From the NCBI GenBank assembly GCA_013152275.1, contig JAADGS010000045.1:1-64000 (forward strand): DNA of 64,000 bases, given 5' to 3'. The notes beneath the pieces are model-generated. The model was not told where the DNA came from and ran no database searches. It worked only from the letters and a program-made list of their open reading frames with translations. The position numbers and the translations under genes were made by a program. Origin of the DNA: Actinomycetota bacterium (lineage in GTDB: Bacteria; Actinomycetota; Acidimicrobiia; Spongiisociales; UBA4744). The stretch's first letter is position 1. Each line of letters opens with the position of its first letter. Below, one piece after another: positions 1-9,143 of the stretch.

Positions 1-63
1 GAACCCCCTCAGAGCCACACGCACATGCAACAAGTTGCGGGCGGTTGACTGGTTAACCGGGGA

Positions 64-669
64 GTGATGGTGATGGTGATGGTGCTGGATCGCGGCAAGC
101 TAGCGAAGATAGATCGCCGGCTGCTGGCGGAGTTGGATCATGGTGAAGGGCCGCAGACGGTGAAGGTCCCCTTGTCAGATGCGGCATGGTCGACATGGCG
201 AAGATACTGTGACGTGCTCGGGCTAACGATGGGGGAGGGTATCGCCGGTTTGATCGACAGCGAGCTGACAGCGGTAGTCGACGTCGGTGGCTTGGACAGC
301 AGCTCTGTGGTGTTCGCGGGTCGAGCCGAAGAACAGTTGGTAGCACGGGAGGCGCAGATCGGTGCACGTGAGCATGACGTCATGGCGGCGGAGGAGCGTC
401 TCCGCAGGCAGAACGAGCGGCTGCGCCATTGGAGTGAGCTTCTCCGAATACGAGAGGATGAACTCGATATCCGAGAGTGGCGTCTCGAGGCGACTACCAA
501 CCTGTCGAGCCAGCGTCAGCCAGCTGGCACCAAGGTCGGTCGCAACGAGCGGTGCCCCTGCGGATCTGGTCTGAAGTACAAGCACTGCCACGGCCTGCCC
601 GGTCGTCAAACAGACCGACCAACCCCATTAGGAGCCTCTCACTGCCGGTTCCCAATCCGTGAGGGATGA
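64..669 (+). CDS. Coiled-coil protein with C-terminal SEC-C zinc motif
   Basis: Predicted 201-residue soluble protein of unknown role. Residues about 88-143 are rich in Glu, Arg and Leu and should form a coiled coil. Residues 157-178 are a SEC-C motif ([11 protein letters not shown] followed by KYKHCHG), with Cys164, Cys166, His174 and Cys175 as probable zinc ligands; this motif occurs at the end of SecA and on many small adaptor-like proteins. The start is a GTG at 64 followed by ATG codons at 67, 73 and 79, all preceded by GGGGAG, so the exact start is uncertain. A broken copy of the same C-terminus lies at 12144-12345. It faces a lipoprotein gene convergently. Function is not recognised. 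Confidence 0.75.
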   Translation: MMVMVMVLDRGKLAKIDRRLLAELDHGEGPQTVKVPLSDAAWSTWRRYCDVLGLTMGEGIAGLIDSELTAVVDVGGLDSSSVVFAGRAEEQLVAREAQIGAREHDVMAAEERLRRQNERLRHWSELLRIREDELDIREWRLEATTNLSSQRQPAGTKVGRNERCPCGSGLKYKHCHGLPGRQTDRPTPLGASHCRFPIREG

Positions 670-759
670 CGGAGCTGAAGACCTCCTTCAGCTTCAGACC
701 TGGAGGAAGTCCGTGCATGCGCTGGCAGAACCGTTCGGTGTGATCGGGTGTATGTTCTC

Positions 760-1506
760 TCACGGAGAGGGCAGGTTTGCGATGTCGGATGGCGTGATCC
801 CGACCTTGGAGAGCAGATCGGAGGTGTGGATCGGGCAGTCGGCTTGGATGGCCAACTGATCGGCAATATCGGCCGGAATGTACATCCCTTCTACTCCCAA
901 TCCGACCTCGGCACCCGCGGGAAAGCCAGCGTACGGGTTCCAGCTATCGAGTCCGCCCTCGAGGAATGCGTCCAACGACGGCGGATCAGGAGCTGGTACG
1001 CCGTGGTCGAGGAGGCACTGCGTGAGCCAAGTGTACGCGTGGTACATGACGGTCAGATAGGCCTCAGAGAAGGGAGGGTCCACCACGAGCCCGATGTCGA
1101 TGGCCTTCTGCCAGCATGCCTGGGATGCCTGGCCGAGCGTCCTTTGCGAGATCTGCTCTGGGACGGTGAGCCCGCGACCGTCATCCCGCAGGCTAACGGC
1201 GTACCCGAGGTCGGTCAGACAGGCCCATACGTACTGCCAGTGATCGACTCCTCCCTTGAAGAAAGGACCGGTTCGAGATCCTGTGTAGCTAACCGGCCAG
1301 TCTGGTAGATCACCAGCCGTGACGGCACCATCCAGGCTTGCAGTGCTCGGTGTAGGCGAAGTGCTTGTCGTGACTGTCGATGTCGATGATGCCAAGGCCG
1401 GAGATAATGGCAGTGTTGTGGTTGGCTGCGCGCTGGAGCAGCCAACCACAACAACGACCAGACCCACCAGCGAGCCCAGCCGCGCTGCGGCGCCGAATCG
1501 ACTCAC
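760..1506 (-). CDS. Cysteine-containing lipoprotein, paralogue A
   Basis: Predicted 248-residue exported lipoprotein. The N-terminus is a short basic head, a Val/Leu-rich segment and a lipobox ending VVGC, so Cys23 would be lipidated. A Thr/Ser/Pro-rich linker follows. The mature domain has paired motifs of the type W-A-C-L-x-D-x-G-Y and Q-C-L-L-D-x-G, with cysteines that could form two disulfides. The GTG start at 1506 was chosen because it overlaps the TGA of the upstream gene (GTGA), giving translational coupling. The domain is clearly related to the lipoprotein at 9568-10131 and to the broken gene at 10301-10695. The family is not recognised and the function is unknown; the outer face of the membrane is the likely location. 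Confidence 0.7.
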   Translation of the reverse strand: MSRFGAAARLGSLVGLVVVVVGCSSAQPTTTLPLSPALASSTSTVTTSTSPTPSTASLDGAVTAGDLPDWPVSYTGSRTGPFFKGGVDHWQYVWACLTDLGYAVSLRDDGRGLTVPEQISQRTLGQASQACWQKAIDIGLVVDPPFSEAYLTVMYHAYTWLTQCLLDHGVPAPDPPSLDAFLEGGLDSWNPYAGFPAGAEVGLGVEGMYIPADIADQLAIQADCPIHTSDLLSKVGITPSDIANLPSP

Positions 1507-1784
1507 GTTTTGCAGGCCCCGTATCCCCCACCCGGAGCATTCACGATCCAGGACCGGTAGCCGGTTCGCCATGTCCAGGTCAGGACAAGTGTGCCATCCG
1601 AGTCGTAGTAAGTGCCCGGTGTTCCTTGGACCCAGTGGTACTGCAGTCCAGCACCGTATCCGACTGTTCTCGGATATCCGCCGGTTTGGCAGTTCATCGA
1701 TCCTGATGAGGCAGCGGCTGGTAGTGCCATCATGGCGATGAGCAGGCCGAGCACCGCGATGATTGTGATGGTTCGTCTGAGCAC
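1503..1784 (-). CDS. Small secreted protein with Sec signal peptide
   Basis: Predicted 93-residue protein. Residues 1-25 form a Sec signal peptide (LRR head, hydrophobic core, cleavage near AAASSG). The mature part of about 65 residues is rich in Gly, Tyr, Trp and Thr, with two cysteines, one near each end, which could form one disulfide. The GTG start at 1784 is preceded by GAGGAAC at a good distance and removes a long upstream extension with no coding character. It shares a GTGA overlap with the lipoprotein gene downstream, so the two are probably made together and may work together at the cell surface. Not recognised; no function assigned. Confidence 0.6.
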   Translation of the reverse strand: MLRRTITIIAVLGLLIAMMALPAAASSGSMNCQTGGYPRTVGYGAGLQYHWVQGTPGTYYDSDGTLVLTWTWRTGYRSWIVNAPGGGYGACKT

Positions 1785-2066
1785 GTAGTGTTCCTCATCG
1801 TGTTGGGTGGCGGCGGGACGGCGTAGCAAGTTAGTTCCGTCGCCACTCGGCCAGTGAAGACAGATGATCTCTGTCGTTGATCGGTCCCCCTTATGTCGCC
1901 TGGTAGTCGTACTGTCGCGCAAGATTGTTCCAGACGCAAGGCTCGGTTTTCCCAACCTTTGGGCGGACCGAGGACCCGCCCCACTTGGGGAGTTCTTCGC
2001 CTGTTCTCTGCCAGCCTTTGGGGAGGCGGTGGCTAGATTGGGTCGGGTCAGGTTAGTAGAGGTTGG

Positions 2067-3131
2067 GTGGTGTTTGTGAGGTGGGGCCGTGTGTTGGTGT
2101 TGCTGCTGGTTGTGGTGGCAGCCGCCGGTGGGGGCTTCTGGGCTGGCAGGGTGGCGTTGGAGCCGCCGTCGAATCCGCTTGATGAGACCGTACAGCCGGT
2201 TGTGTACACGGTGGAGGATGGGACGGTCGGCCGGTCGTTGACGTTCACTGCGGTCGCGGAGTGGGATCTGACGCCGGTGGGGGAGAACTCGGCCGGCGGG
2301 GTGGTGACGTCGGTGCAGGTCGCAGCGGGTGACACGGTGTCTGCCGGTGATGTGTTGTATTCGGTGAATCTGCGTCCCGTGGTGATCGCCGAAGGTGCGG
2401 TGCCGATGTTCCGGTCGCTGGCGGTGAAGTCGGATGGTTCGGACGTTGCGCAGCTTCAGTCGTTCCTGTCCGGGTTGGGGTTGTTTTCGGGTGATGTGGA
2501 TGGTTCGTTCGGGTCGTCTACTCGTAGTGCGGTGAGGGCGTGGCAGGCCTCGTTGGGTGTGTCTGACACGGGTGTGGTCGAGGCGGGGGATCTGGTGTTC
2601 GTGCCGGTCTTGCCTGTCCGGGTCGCGTTGTCGGATGAGGTGTGGGTGGGTGCACGGCTGGCTGGTGGGGAGCGGGTGGTGCAGGTGGTGCCGTCAGATC
2701 CGGTGTTTCGGATCCCGCTGGCGATCGAGCAGGCGTCGCTGGTGCCGTTGTCGGCCGATGTGTTCGTGACGTATCCGGATGGGGTGTGGGATGCGCGGAT
2801 CGTGCAGGCGTCCGAGTCGCTCGAGACGGGGCAGTTGAATCTGATTTTGGAGGGGATCGGTGGCGGGTCGGTGTGTGGCGATGTGTGCGCCGACTGGGTC
2901 GGGTTGACCGACCGGAGCGACTTCCGTGCCGAGGTGGTGGTGATCCCGGAGACGAACGGTCCGGCTGTGCCGGTCGCTGCGATCAGTTCCGGGCCGGGCA
3001 ATCAGGCGTATGTGATGGCTCCCGACGGGTCGCAGCTGCCGGTGACCGTGATCGAATCGTCCAACGGACTGTCGATCGTCGACGGGATCGCCGCCGGTAC
3101 CGAGATTCTGTTGCCTGTCACCGGCTCATGA
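2067..3131 (+). CDS. Periplasmic adaptor (MacA/HlyD-like) with peptidoglycan-binding domain
   Basis: Predicted 354-residue membrane-anchored adaptor of an ABC exporter. Residues 5-27 are one transmembrane helix. Residues 75-105 resemble the biotinyl-lipoyl half-motif of membrane fusion proteins (GGVVTSVQVAAGDTVSAGD). Residues 118-175 are a peptidoglycan-binding type 1 domain (DVAQLQSFLSGLGLF, DGSFGSSTRSAVRAWQ). The rest should be beta-barrel and membrane-proximal domains. Start choices are GTG 2067 or 2070, with AGAGG at 2058-2062. It overlaps the ATPase gene by ATGA. Adaptors with an inserted wall-binding domain are seen next to MacB-like transporters in Gram-positive actinobacteria; substrate is unknown. 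Confidence 0.82.
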   Translation: MVFVRWGRVLVLLLVVVAAAGGGFWAGRVALEPPSNPLDETVQPVVYTVEDGTVGRSLTFTAVAEWDLTPVGENSAGGVVTSVQVAAGDTVSAGDVLYSVNLRPVVIAEGAVPMFRSLAVKSDGSDVAQLQSFLSGLGLFSGDVDGSFGSSTRSAVRAWQASLGVSDTGVVEAGDLVFVPVLPVRVALSDEVWVGARLAGGERVVQVVPSDPVFRIPLAIEQASLVPLSADVFVTYPDGVWDARIVQASESLETGQLNLILEGIGGGSVCGDVCADWVGLTDRSDFRAEVVVIPETNGPAVPVAAISSGPGNQAYVMAPDGSQLPVTVIESSNGLSIVDGIAAGTEILLPVTGS

Positions 3132-3763
3132 TCACCGTCGAGGATCTTGTTTTCGGGTACCGGCGGGACGAAACGATCCTGGACGTGGTGTCGCACCGGT
3201 TCGAGGAGGGGTCCGTGACGGCGGTCACGGGAGCGTCGGGACGAGGCAAGTCGACACTGCTGTATCTGATCGGTCTGCTGTTGACGCCGTGGTCGGGGAC
3301 GATCAGTTTCGATGGGGAGAATGTCGGTGCACGGGCGGATCGACGCCGCTCGGAGTTCCGTGCGGCCCGGATCGGGTTCGTGTTCCAGGACGCGGCGTTG
3401 GATCCGGCCCGAACGGTGTTGGACAACATCATCGAAGTGTCGAATTACACGCGGATCCGTCGACGTGACGCCGTCGAGCAGGCCGAGGAGCTGATGCAAC
3501 GCTTCGATGTGGGGTTGCGGGCGGATTACAAGCCGGGGGAGGTATCGGGCGGGCAGGCGCAGCGGATCGCGTTGTGTCGCGCGCTGCTCGCGTCACCCGA
3601 CGTGATCCTTGCCGACGAACCGACCGGCAACCTCGATGCCCGAACCGCCGATGTGGTCATCGACGCGCTCGCCGGTTTGGCGCACGATGAGGACAAGACG
3701 GTGATCATCGCTACACACGACGCAACGGTCATGGCCGCCTGTGATGCGAGGTGGGCACTGTGA
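3128..3763 (+). CDS. ABC transporter ATPase, MacB/LolD type
   Basis: Predicted 211-residue ATPase that would power the exporter formed with the adjacent FtsX-type permease. Visible motifs are Walker [10 protein letters not shown] (residues 35-43), Q-loop FVFQD, signature VSGGQAQR, Walker B VILADEPT and the H-loop ATHD. Length and motif spacing match the LolD/MacB/FtsE group. The Walker A carries Arg where Ser or Gly is common, which should be tolerated. The ATG start at 3128 overlaps the adaptor stop by four bases, and its own stop overlaps the permease start (GTGA), so the three genes are translationally coupled. Likely substrates of such systems are antimicrobial peptides, lipoproteins or macrolides; the sequence does not say which. 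Confidence 0.9.
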   Translation: MITVEDLVFGYRRDETILDVVSHRFEEGSVTAVTGASGRGKSTLLYLIGLLLTPWSGTISFDGENVGARADRRRSEFRAARIGFVFQDAALDPARTVLDNIIEVSNYTRIRRRDAVEQAEELMQRFDVGLRADYKPGEVSGGQAQRIALCRALLASPDVILADEPTGNLDARTADVVIDALAGLAHDEDKTVIIATHDATVMAACDARWAL

Positions 3764-4839
3764 AACTGGTTATCGAGTCTGCCCGCACCGCACTGGCCCA
3801 ACCGGTGTCGTCGATCGTGACGGCGCTCATCGTGGCGGGGGTTGTCGCGGCGATCCTGTCGACGACCGGCCAAACCGTCCAAGCTGAACGCCAGGTCCTG
3901 TCACAGATCGACGCAGCCGGGACCCGGTCGATCGTCATCTCGGACACGAAAGGCACCGCAGGGATCAGCCCCGACGCTGTCGATCGCATCAGCCGCCTCA
4001 GCGGGGTCCAGTGGGTGATCGGCCTCGGACCGGCCACCGACGTGCGGCCGGCAGCCAACCCTGGAGGAGACCCGGCAGCGATGCGTGCCCTCTACGGCAC
4101 CATCCCGCCACAACTCGACATCCCCAGCGGCATCCCACCCGCCGGTCAGGCCGTCATCGGACCCGACGCGCAAACCACCCTCGGCCTGCTCCTGCCGGTC
4201 GGGGGGACCATCACCAACGACTCCAGCGTCGCGGTGGTCGGCGGGTTCAAAGCGACCGATCCGCTCACGTTCCTCAACCGTGGTCTGCTCACCGGGCCCG
4301 GCCCTTCCGACACGCAACTACGGGCGATCTACATCCTGGTTACCGCGCCCGATGAGGTCGCCAGTGTCGCCGATGCCGCCTACCTCGTCCTCGCACCCAG
4401 CGACTTGTCGTCGGTCGGGATCCAAACCTCCGAGACCCTCGCACAGGTCAGGGCAGCCGTCCAGGGAGAACTCGGACGCTACGGCCGCAACCTCGTCACC
4501 CTCGTTCTCGCCGCCGGACTTGTCCTCACCGGACTGAACGTCTACGGGACCGTCACGACACGCCGCCGCGATTTCGGACGCCGCCGCGCGTTGGGTGCCA
4601 CCCGACCCACCATCATCGGGCTCATCGCCACCCAGACCGCACTCACCGCGTTGGTGGGTGCGTTGATCGGTACGGTCGCTACCTGGCTGATCCTCACCCG
4701 GGCAACCGGCACTCCACCCGATCCGACCTTCACGCTCGCCATCGACATCCTCGCCGTCGTCACCACCACCATCGCCGCCATCCCACCAGCAACCATCGCC
4801 GCCTACCGCGACCCCGTCCGCATCCTCCGAGTGCCATAG
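3760..4839 (+). CDS. FtsX/MacB-type ABC permease
   Basis: Predicted 359-residue permease partner of the preceding ATPase. It has the classic layout: one N-terminal transmembrane helix (about residues 18-36), a large extracytoplasmic domain of roughly 200 residues, then three C-terminal helices (from [19 protein letters not shown] onward) with the cytoplasmic coupling segment [15 protein letters not shown] typical of the FtsX domain. The GTG at 3760 was chosen because it overlaps the ATPase stop as GTGA and has GAGG seven bases upstream; a GTG at 3751 is possible. Together with the two upstream genes it forms a complete tripartite-like exporter without an outer-membrane component, as expected in a monoderm. 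Confidence 0.88.
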   Translation: MKLVIESARTALAQPVSSIVTALIVAGVVAAILSTTGQTVQAERQVLSQIDAAGTRSIVISDTKGTAGISPDAVDRISRLSGVQWVIGLGPATDVRPAANPGGDPAAMRALYGTIPPQLDIPSGIPPAGQAVIGPDAQTTLGLLLPVGGTITNDSSVAVVGGFKATDPLTFLNRGLLTGPGPSDTQLRAIYILVTAPDEVASVADAAYLVLAPSDLSSVGIQTSETLAQVRAAVQGELGRYGRNLVTLVLAAGLVLTGLNVYGTVTTRRRDFGRRRALGATRPTIIGLIATQTALTALVGALIGTVATWLILTRATGTPPDPTFTLAIDILAVVTTTIAAIPPATIAAYRDPVRILRVP

Positions 4840-4951
4840 GGAACAAGAAGGAAGCGGAGAGTCAGCTGAGAGCCCTTGGGCCACACCGCGACCACAAGCA
4901 GCGAGAAACAGCGCAAATCGATGCGAACTCGAACCGACGCGAACTCCCAGT

Positions 4952-5887
4952 TCAGAGGCTGCTTTCGAGCATTCCTCCCAGGCCACACGGTTGTACTCGG
5001 ATACCCTTGAGCCGGCCTTTCAAGCCGGAAACGCTAGTTCGAATCTGGTCGGGGCTGCGAAACGGCCCCTGCTCAGCGACGAAGACTTCCAGCGTCCTGT
5101 CGTCGAGAAGGCGGTCGATCAAGTCGGCGGAACCGGCGATGTAGGTCGAGGACCAATCGATGTCGGTCGATACAAACCATGCGCGGTCGGCCGGCCACCA
5201 GAAACTCGGCGGCGTGTTGTTGAACACCCAGTCATCATTGCGGTCGGAGGGAGTCTCGATCGAGCCCCGATGGAGGAGGTAGCGGCGTCCGCTGTGGGTA
5301 AGCGACGGGCTGACGTCGACCAATGGGCGTGGGTCGTCCGCGGGCCGACGGTGTCGCCTCCGGCTCCTGCGTCGGTTCCACCACCGCCCTCTGGCCTGCA
5401 GAGGAACACCGGTCCCGTATCCGTACCAGACGAGCAGCCACAGCAGGCCCGGGGTGGAGGTCGCTTGGGCGAGGATCTCAGCCAGCCGATCAACGAGCGG
5501 CCGCTCGAGCTCACCTTCCATTGGGAGAGATGCTCCTTGGCGCAGCCAAGACATCCCATCGTCGCGAACCGAAAGGTCATGGATCGAAGAGGTGGCGTCG
5601 AACGGTTTGCCGCTCCAGCCGCTGATCTGGCTCCACGGCACCGACCGTTCCGAGATGTGGTCGACGGCTTGCTTCCTGACATGAGCCGGGTGGAGAACCC
5701 TGGCGTAGCGCTCGAAGTCGTCGGGGATCCACGAACGGAGTGATCGGCCGTAGACGAGACGTCCCCGCACCCAATCCACTGGGTCGTGATCCGTCAGAGG
5801 CTCTGAGTCGATGCGTATTCCGACTTCGAGCCTCCTTTCTCTCGGCTGCAACGATACCTGCACGGAGCAACGCCAGACTGGATCCAC
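4952..5887 (-). CDS. Conserved-looking hypothetical protein with tRNA-derived C-terminal tail
   Basis: Predicted protein of up to 311 residues, soluble, not assigned to a function. The segment SWIPDDFERYARVLHPAH and the later SADLIDRLLDDRTLEVF look like an actinobacterial family of unknown function. The last 30 or so residues read antisense across a tRNA-like fragment (5012-5057), giving the telltale string IRTSVSGLKGR, so the original C-terminus has probably been replaced. The upstream ATG at 5887 has no clear ribosome binding site. A perfect AAAGGAGG on the minus strand at 5831-5838 lies inside the reading frame but is followed by no ATG, GTG or TTG, only GTC, ATA and ATC codons. The gene may therefore be damaged at both ends. 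Confidence 0.55.
   Translation of the reverse strand: MDPVWRCSVQVSLQPRERRLEVGIRIDSEPLTDHDPVDWVRGRLVYGRSLRSWIPDDFERYARVLHPAHVRKQAVDHISERSVPWSQISGWSGKPFDATSSIHDLSVRDDGMSWLRQGASLPMEGELERPLVDRLAEILAQATSTPGLLWLLVWYGYGTGVPLQARGRWWNRRRSRRRHRRPADDPRPLVDVSPSLTHSGRRYLLHRGSIETPSDRNDDWVFNNTPPSFWWPADRAWFVSTDIDWSSTYIAGSADLIDRLLDDRTLEVFVAEQGPFRSPDQIRTSVSGLKGRLKGIRVQPCGLGGMLESSL
5012..5057 (+). pseudogene. tRNA-Glu-like 3' half (relic)
   Basis: A perfect 5-bp anticodon stem (CCGGC/GCCGG) closes loop CTTTCAA, giving anticodon TTC (Glu). It is followed by a 4-nt variable loop, a 5-bp T stem with loop TTCGAAT, and CGGGGCT as the 3' acceptor strand. No matching AGCCCCG or D arm exists upstream and there is no CCA, so only the 3' half is present. 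This is the part integrases usually carry. The anticodon assignment depends on the alignment. Confidence 0.45.
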
Positions 5888-6624
5888 GCTCTGGGTCTCA
5901 CTAGCGCGGCCGAATCGAGCGGTTGCTCGAAGTCAGCCTCCGCCCGACAAGAGGCGCCGCGCTCAAGGTGAACGTTCAAGCCGCGTGCCTATCGCGTGCA
6001 CATGGCAGTGAGAACCACCGGAAAACAGTGCAAGACGATGAGTGGCCAGAGAGCGGCCCCACCTGGCGTTTCTCTCGTGATCCGCCTTCTACCAGGGCGC
6101 GTCGAAACAGGTCCGGAAGCCTTCACACAGCAGAGGTCATTAGTGCGGGTCCCGATGCACTCTCCCGGCCGGGATCTGGCGCTCGGTTAGGGCGCAGGTT
6201 CCTGGATCCGGGCACGTAATCCGCGTGACGTCATGCTGCGACAGAGTACAACCTGGCGAGTGGCGCTGGACGTGTAGTCAGCTCTCGTATCGGTCCTCCG
6301 ACACCAACATACCCGCTGGTAACAGGGGGTGTTTGCACCACGTCCTGGTTCGGACTGACTCGGCGCGAATGCGCGATGGGGATATTCTCGCGGCGAAGAC
6401 TCAGCCGGCATCGTGGCGGTGCGGCCCTGGAAACCGCCACGCGTATTGCCGGATATGGGCGGCTCGCCTGTGGGTTGTTTGGCATCCAGGCCGCGCGTTA
6501 TGGGTGGTGCCCATGCCCCCACGACTCCGGCGAGCGTCCTTTTGGGGTGCCTGCCCTACGAGGCCTGCGGGTCTTGACATGGCTCGGCCCATTAGAACGC
6601 CAATCCGACCCGGGTTTTCAGCTG
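5888..6624. other. Gene-poor stretch with possible tRNA relic
   Basis: No open frame here has a convincing start, codon pattern or recognisable product. The only structure noted is 6121-6160, which resembles a tRNA-Val-like 3' half: loop TTCACAC, then AGCAG, a variable region and a degenerate T arm (ATTAG...CCGAT). The rest looks like decayed accessory DNA. Confidence 0.4.
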
Positions 6625-6747
6625 TTACAAAGGTTTCTGCTCATTGGCCTTGGCTGCCTTCTTGTCCTTCTTGGCCTGGCGTTTCTCCTTCAGGCTGCTG
6701 GACGCGGCCTTCTTGCTGCTCCTTCCGCCCTTGTCTTTCTTCGCCAT
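6625..6747 (-). CDS. Small Lys/Ala-rich basic protein (40 aa)
   Basis: Predicted 40-residue protein starting MAKKDKGGRSSKKAASSSL and made almost wholly of Lys, Ala, Ser, Glu and Arg. It should be a soluble, highly positively charged, possibly helical polypeptide that could bind nucleic acid. The ATG at 6747 follows an ideal AAGGAGG, and the frame closes with TAA at 6625. Similar tiny Lys-rich proteins occur in other actinobacteria as I recall, without assigned function. It stands alone in an otherwise gene-poor stretch, so conservation of the ribosome binding site and frame argues that it is still expressed. Confidence 0.65.
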   Translation of the reverse strand: MAKKDKGGRSSKKAASSSLKEKRQAKKDKKAAKANEQKPL

Positions 6748-7141
6748 GGGTGCCTCCTTGCGGACCGCCTGCGATGACGGCCATGCCCCATTCTGTCACA
6801 CAGGCACGATCTGGCCTCATAGGTCACCGAGGCCAGGTCAGCTCCGCATGTTCTCGGATCGGCCATTGAGCGGAGCCCAGCTTCGGTGAGAGGCCCGTCA
6901 AGTCGCTCTCTGACGGCCCGATCGAAGAGCGGGTTCGGCTGGATGTGCTCAAGATTGGAGCTACCCGCATCAGCGCACTGATCACCCAACCTGATCCCGC
7001 GGTAAACGTAAAGCGTCGGAATACCCCATAACAGCGGGTTCCCGAGCCATATTGGTCTGATCACCAAACAGCGCCGAACGGCACGTATCGAGCGGTGGCT
7101 CACAGCAGGTAGTTGACGTTTCCCGTCCGGGCCGTCGTCAA
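6748..7141. other. Stretch without a supported gene
   Basis: The minus-strand frame across this segment is open and contains a few plausible words (for example NPLFDRAVRERLDGPLTEAG), but it lacks a start site and a recognisable family. It may be a gene remnant. Nothing else is seen. Confidence 0.3.
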
Positions 7142-8340
7142 TCACCTAGCGGGCCCTGCCGCCAGCTGAGTTCTCTTGACGTTCATCGACGTTGCCCGAC
7201 CTCCCCACTCCCTAAGTCGCCACGCCGGGTGGTTGTCACGCGTTGAGGTTCCTCCGACACGAACCCCAAGTACATGGCGTGCCCCGGCGGCTACGTGTGC
7301 GCGTCCGTCGGAGTGGTGGGTGAGGTTGACTCCGAGTTCTTCGTAGATGGCCCGTTTGTCGGCGGGATCGGCATCGGCTGGCACGGCGACGATGTCGCGT
7401 AGTTGGGTGACGAGTGCTTTGATCTCGGTCTCGGTGAGTTTGCGTGGTGTGGGTTTGCGGCCGAGTTCTCGTTTCAGACTTCTGCGTTCTCGCTCGGTCT
7501 CGGCGATCCAAGTGACGGCGATAATGATGTCGGCGTCGTGTTCGAGGAGTGCCCGGTACTTGGCGAGCTTGGTGTCGCATTCCTCGAGCCGGCGGCGCAG
7601 CTCGAGGCCAGGGCTTTCATCGGGTATGGCCCCGCTGGCGGCGGCCGGGGTCTGGGCGGTGGCATCGAGATGGTCATCGTCGGAGAGGCTGCCGATCCAG
7701 ACGTCGAGAGCGGGCACGATGGCGTCCTCACGCACGTAGATGGTCTTGGCGTGTTGTTGCTTGGTCACGGCGTACTCGGCGGGGAACTTGCATCGATAGT
7801 AGGGCTTGCCGTTGTTCCAGGATCCCTGCATCCTGCGGTCGCACACAGCACAGCGGATCAGCCCTGAGAGTACGTAGGCATGCTTGGTGCGATCTCGACG
7901 GACCGCGCCGGCGCGTTGGGTGCCGGCAAAGACGTCCTGGGCAGCCTGGTAGGTCTCGGCGTCGATGATGGCTGGAAGGGTCGGGTTCTGCGATCAGATC
8001 CAGTCGTCGGGGTTGTTCCATCGCATTCTGGTTTGGTGGCCGAGGGCGACGTCGTTGACGTCGATGAGGGTTTCGTCGCGGCGTTGACGGTTCCAGACTT
8101 GGTGCCCGGTGTAGCGGGGGTTGCGGGCAGGGTCGTGAGCGGAGGGAGAGGGGATCCCGTCTGCGGTGAGTCCCTCGGCGATCGCATACAGACCTTTCCC
8201 GGCAAGGTACTCGGCGAAGATCCTCTGCACGACCGGCGCGACTGTCGGGTCAAGCTCGAGCTTCTTCAGCGTTTGGCCGGCGGCGGCTTTGGCGGGGTGG
8301 CATTGGCGGCGTCGGCAGTCGGTGCAACGGCAAGGCTTGC
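7142..8340 (-). pseudogene. Large serine recombinase remnant
   Basis: Remnant of a phage/integrative-element large serine recombinase. The Recombinase domain is recognisable (LELDPTVAPVVQRIFAEYL, PRYTGHQVWNRQ), followed by the zinc beta-ribbon (IRCAVCDRRMQGSW...YYRC) and the C-terminal coiled-coil region ending LGVRVGGTST. Three defects are visible. The N-terminal resolvase catalytic domain is absent. About 20-25 residues are missing between SAHDPARN and PRYTG. A TGA at 7994-7996 replaces a residue after NNPDDWI, where Trp is usual, while the frame stays open on both sides. The element it served has gone, but it supports past mobility of this region. Read-through of the TGA would not rescue the missing catalytic domain. 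Confidence 0.85.
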
Positions 8341-8408
8341 CGCTATGGCCAGAGCCAACGCTCTGGTACTTCAGCGGGACAGGCTCCCGCGGTCTCGTTT
8401 CCGCAGCT

Positions 8409-9143
8409 TCAAGACTGTCCCCTCGCTGATTGTCGACTTGCGTTTGCACTGCCGGCTGAGTTCCTTCCTCCTCTTTGTCTCTGCTCCACCCGGCTCGCCA
8501 CACATGTGAAAACAACCCAGAGGACGACGACATTGATGATCGCCCCGATGATGTCGAGGTGTGCGATGAACGGATTGAACGTGGGAGACGAGAGCCGATT
8601 CGGGAATGTGATCCATGCAACGGGCCAACCGGCGACATAATCGATCCGGGAGTAGAACCGGGCTGGTCCCGAAGGGACACGCACCGTGAACATGGCGATC
8701 ACCACGCTCACACCCAAGGCGAACCACGCCAGTCTCACCAGCCGTCGCCTCGTCAGGTATGGACCGAGTGAGACGAGAAACAGAGCAGCGAGCGAACCCC
8801 AGGCGATCACATCGAACACTGCGGCGTCGACACTGAACTCCCCCTCCGAAAACTGCGGACCTAGGAAGACGTTCAGTTCAGCAGCCGAGTCGTCTGGAGG
8901 CAGCTGGTTCGAGAATCGGTCCTCGCTCAAAAAGGGCCGTGGCAGTCCGTAGTTGCAGAACGGCTGGATTCCGGCATCGAGAATGCCCTTCTCATCGTAC
9001 TGGAGGATGCTCACCGATGCCGGCATCGCACACGTATGGGCGAAGAGAGACAAGAACGTCGCCACAAGCCCGACCCCAAGCGAGATCACTGCAATCAGCC
9101 ACAGGCGCAAATGGGGTCTTCGAACGGTTTCATCCCTGGTCAT
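8409..9143 (-). CDS. Multi-pass membrane protein of unknown function
   Basis: Predicted 244-residue integral membrane protein. An N-terminal helix (LWLIAVISLGVGLVATFLSLF) is followed by an extracytoplasmic segment of about 85 residues with two cysteines. Three further hydrophobic helices follow: VFDVIAWGSLAALFLVSL, LAWFALGVSVVIAMF and IIGAIINVVVLWVVF. The C-terminal tail is basic and probably cytoplasmic. The ATG at 9143 was chosen because GGAGG lies 6 nt upstream; a longer form to 9191 has no ribosome binding site. It abuts the recombinase remnant and could be cargo of the same lost element. No family is recognised. Confidence 0.6.
   Translation of the reverse strand: MTRDETVRRPHLRLWLIAVISLGVGLVATFLSLFAHTCAMPASVSILQYDEKGILDAGIQPFCNYGLPRPFLSEDRFSNQLPPDDSAAELNVFLGPQFSEGEFSVDAAVFDVIAWGSLAALFLVSLGPYLTRRRLVRLAWFALGVSVVIAMFTVRVPSGPARFYSRIDYVAGWPVAWITFPNRLSSPTFNPFIAHLDIIGAIINVVVLWVVFTCVASRVEQRQRGGRNSAGSANASRQSARGQS

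Noticed and set aside
5012-5057. Intact tRNA-Glu gene
   Set aside because: There is no 5' acceptor strand or D arm upstream to pair with the 3' part, so only a relic is supported.
6376-6777. 133-residue plus-strand frame
   Set aside because: Its hydrophobic C-terminus is the complement of the Lys/Ala-rich minus-strand gene, and it lacks a ribosome binding site and recognisable content.
7994-7996. TGA recoded as Trp
   Set aside because: Only one gene shows it, and that gene is broken in two other ways. All other genes use TGA as a normal stop, often within overlaps.
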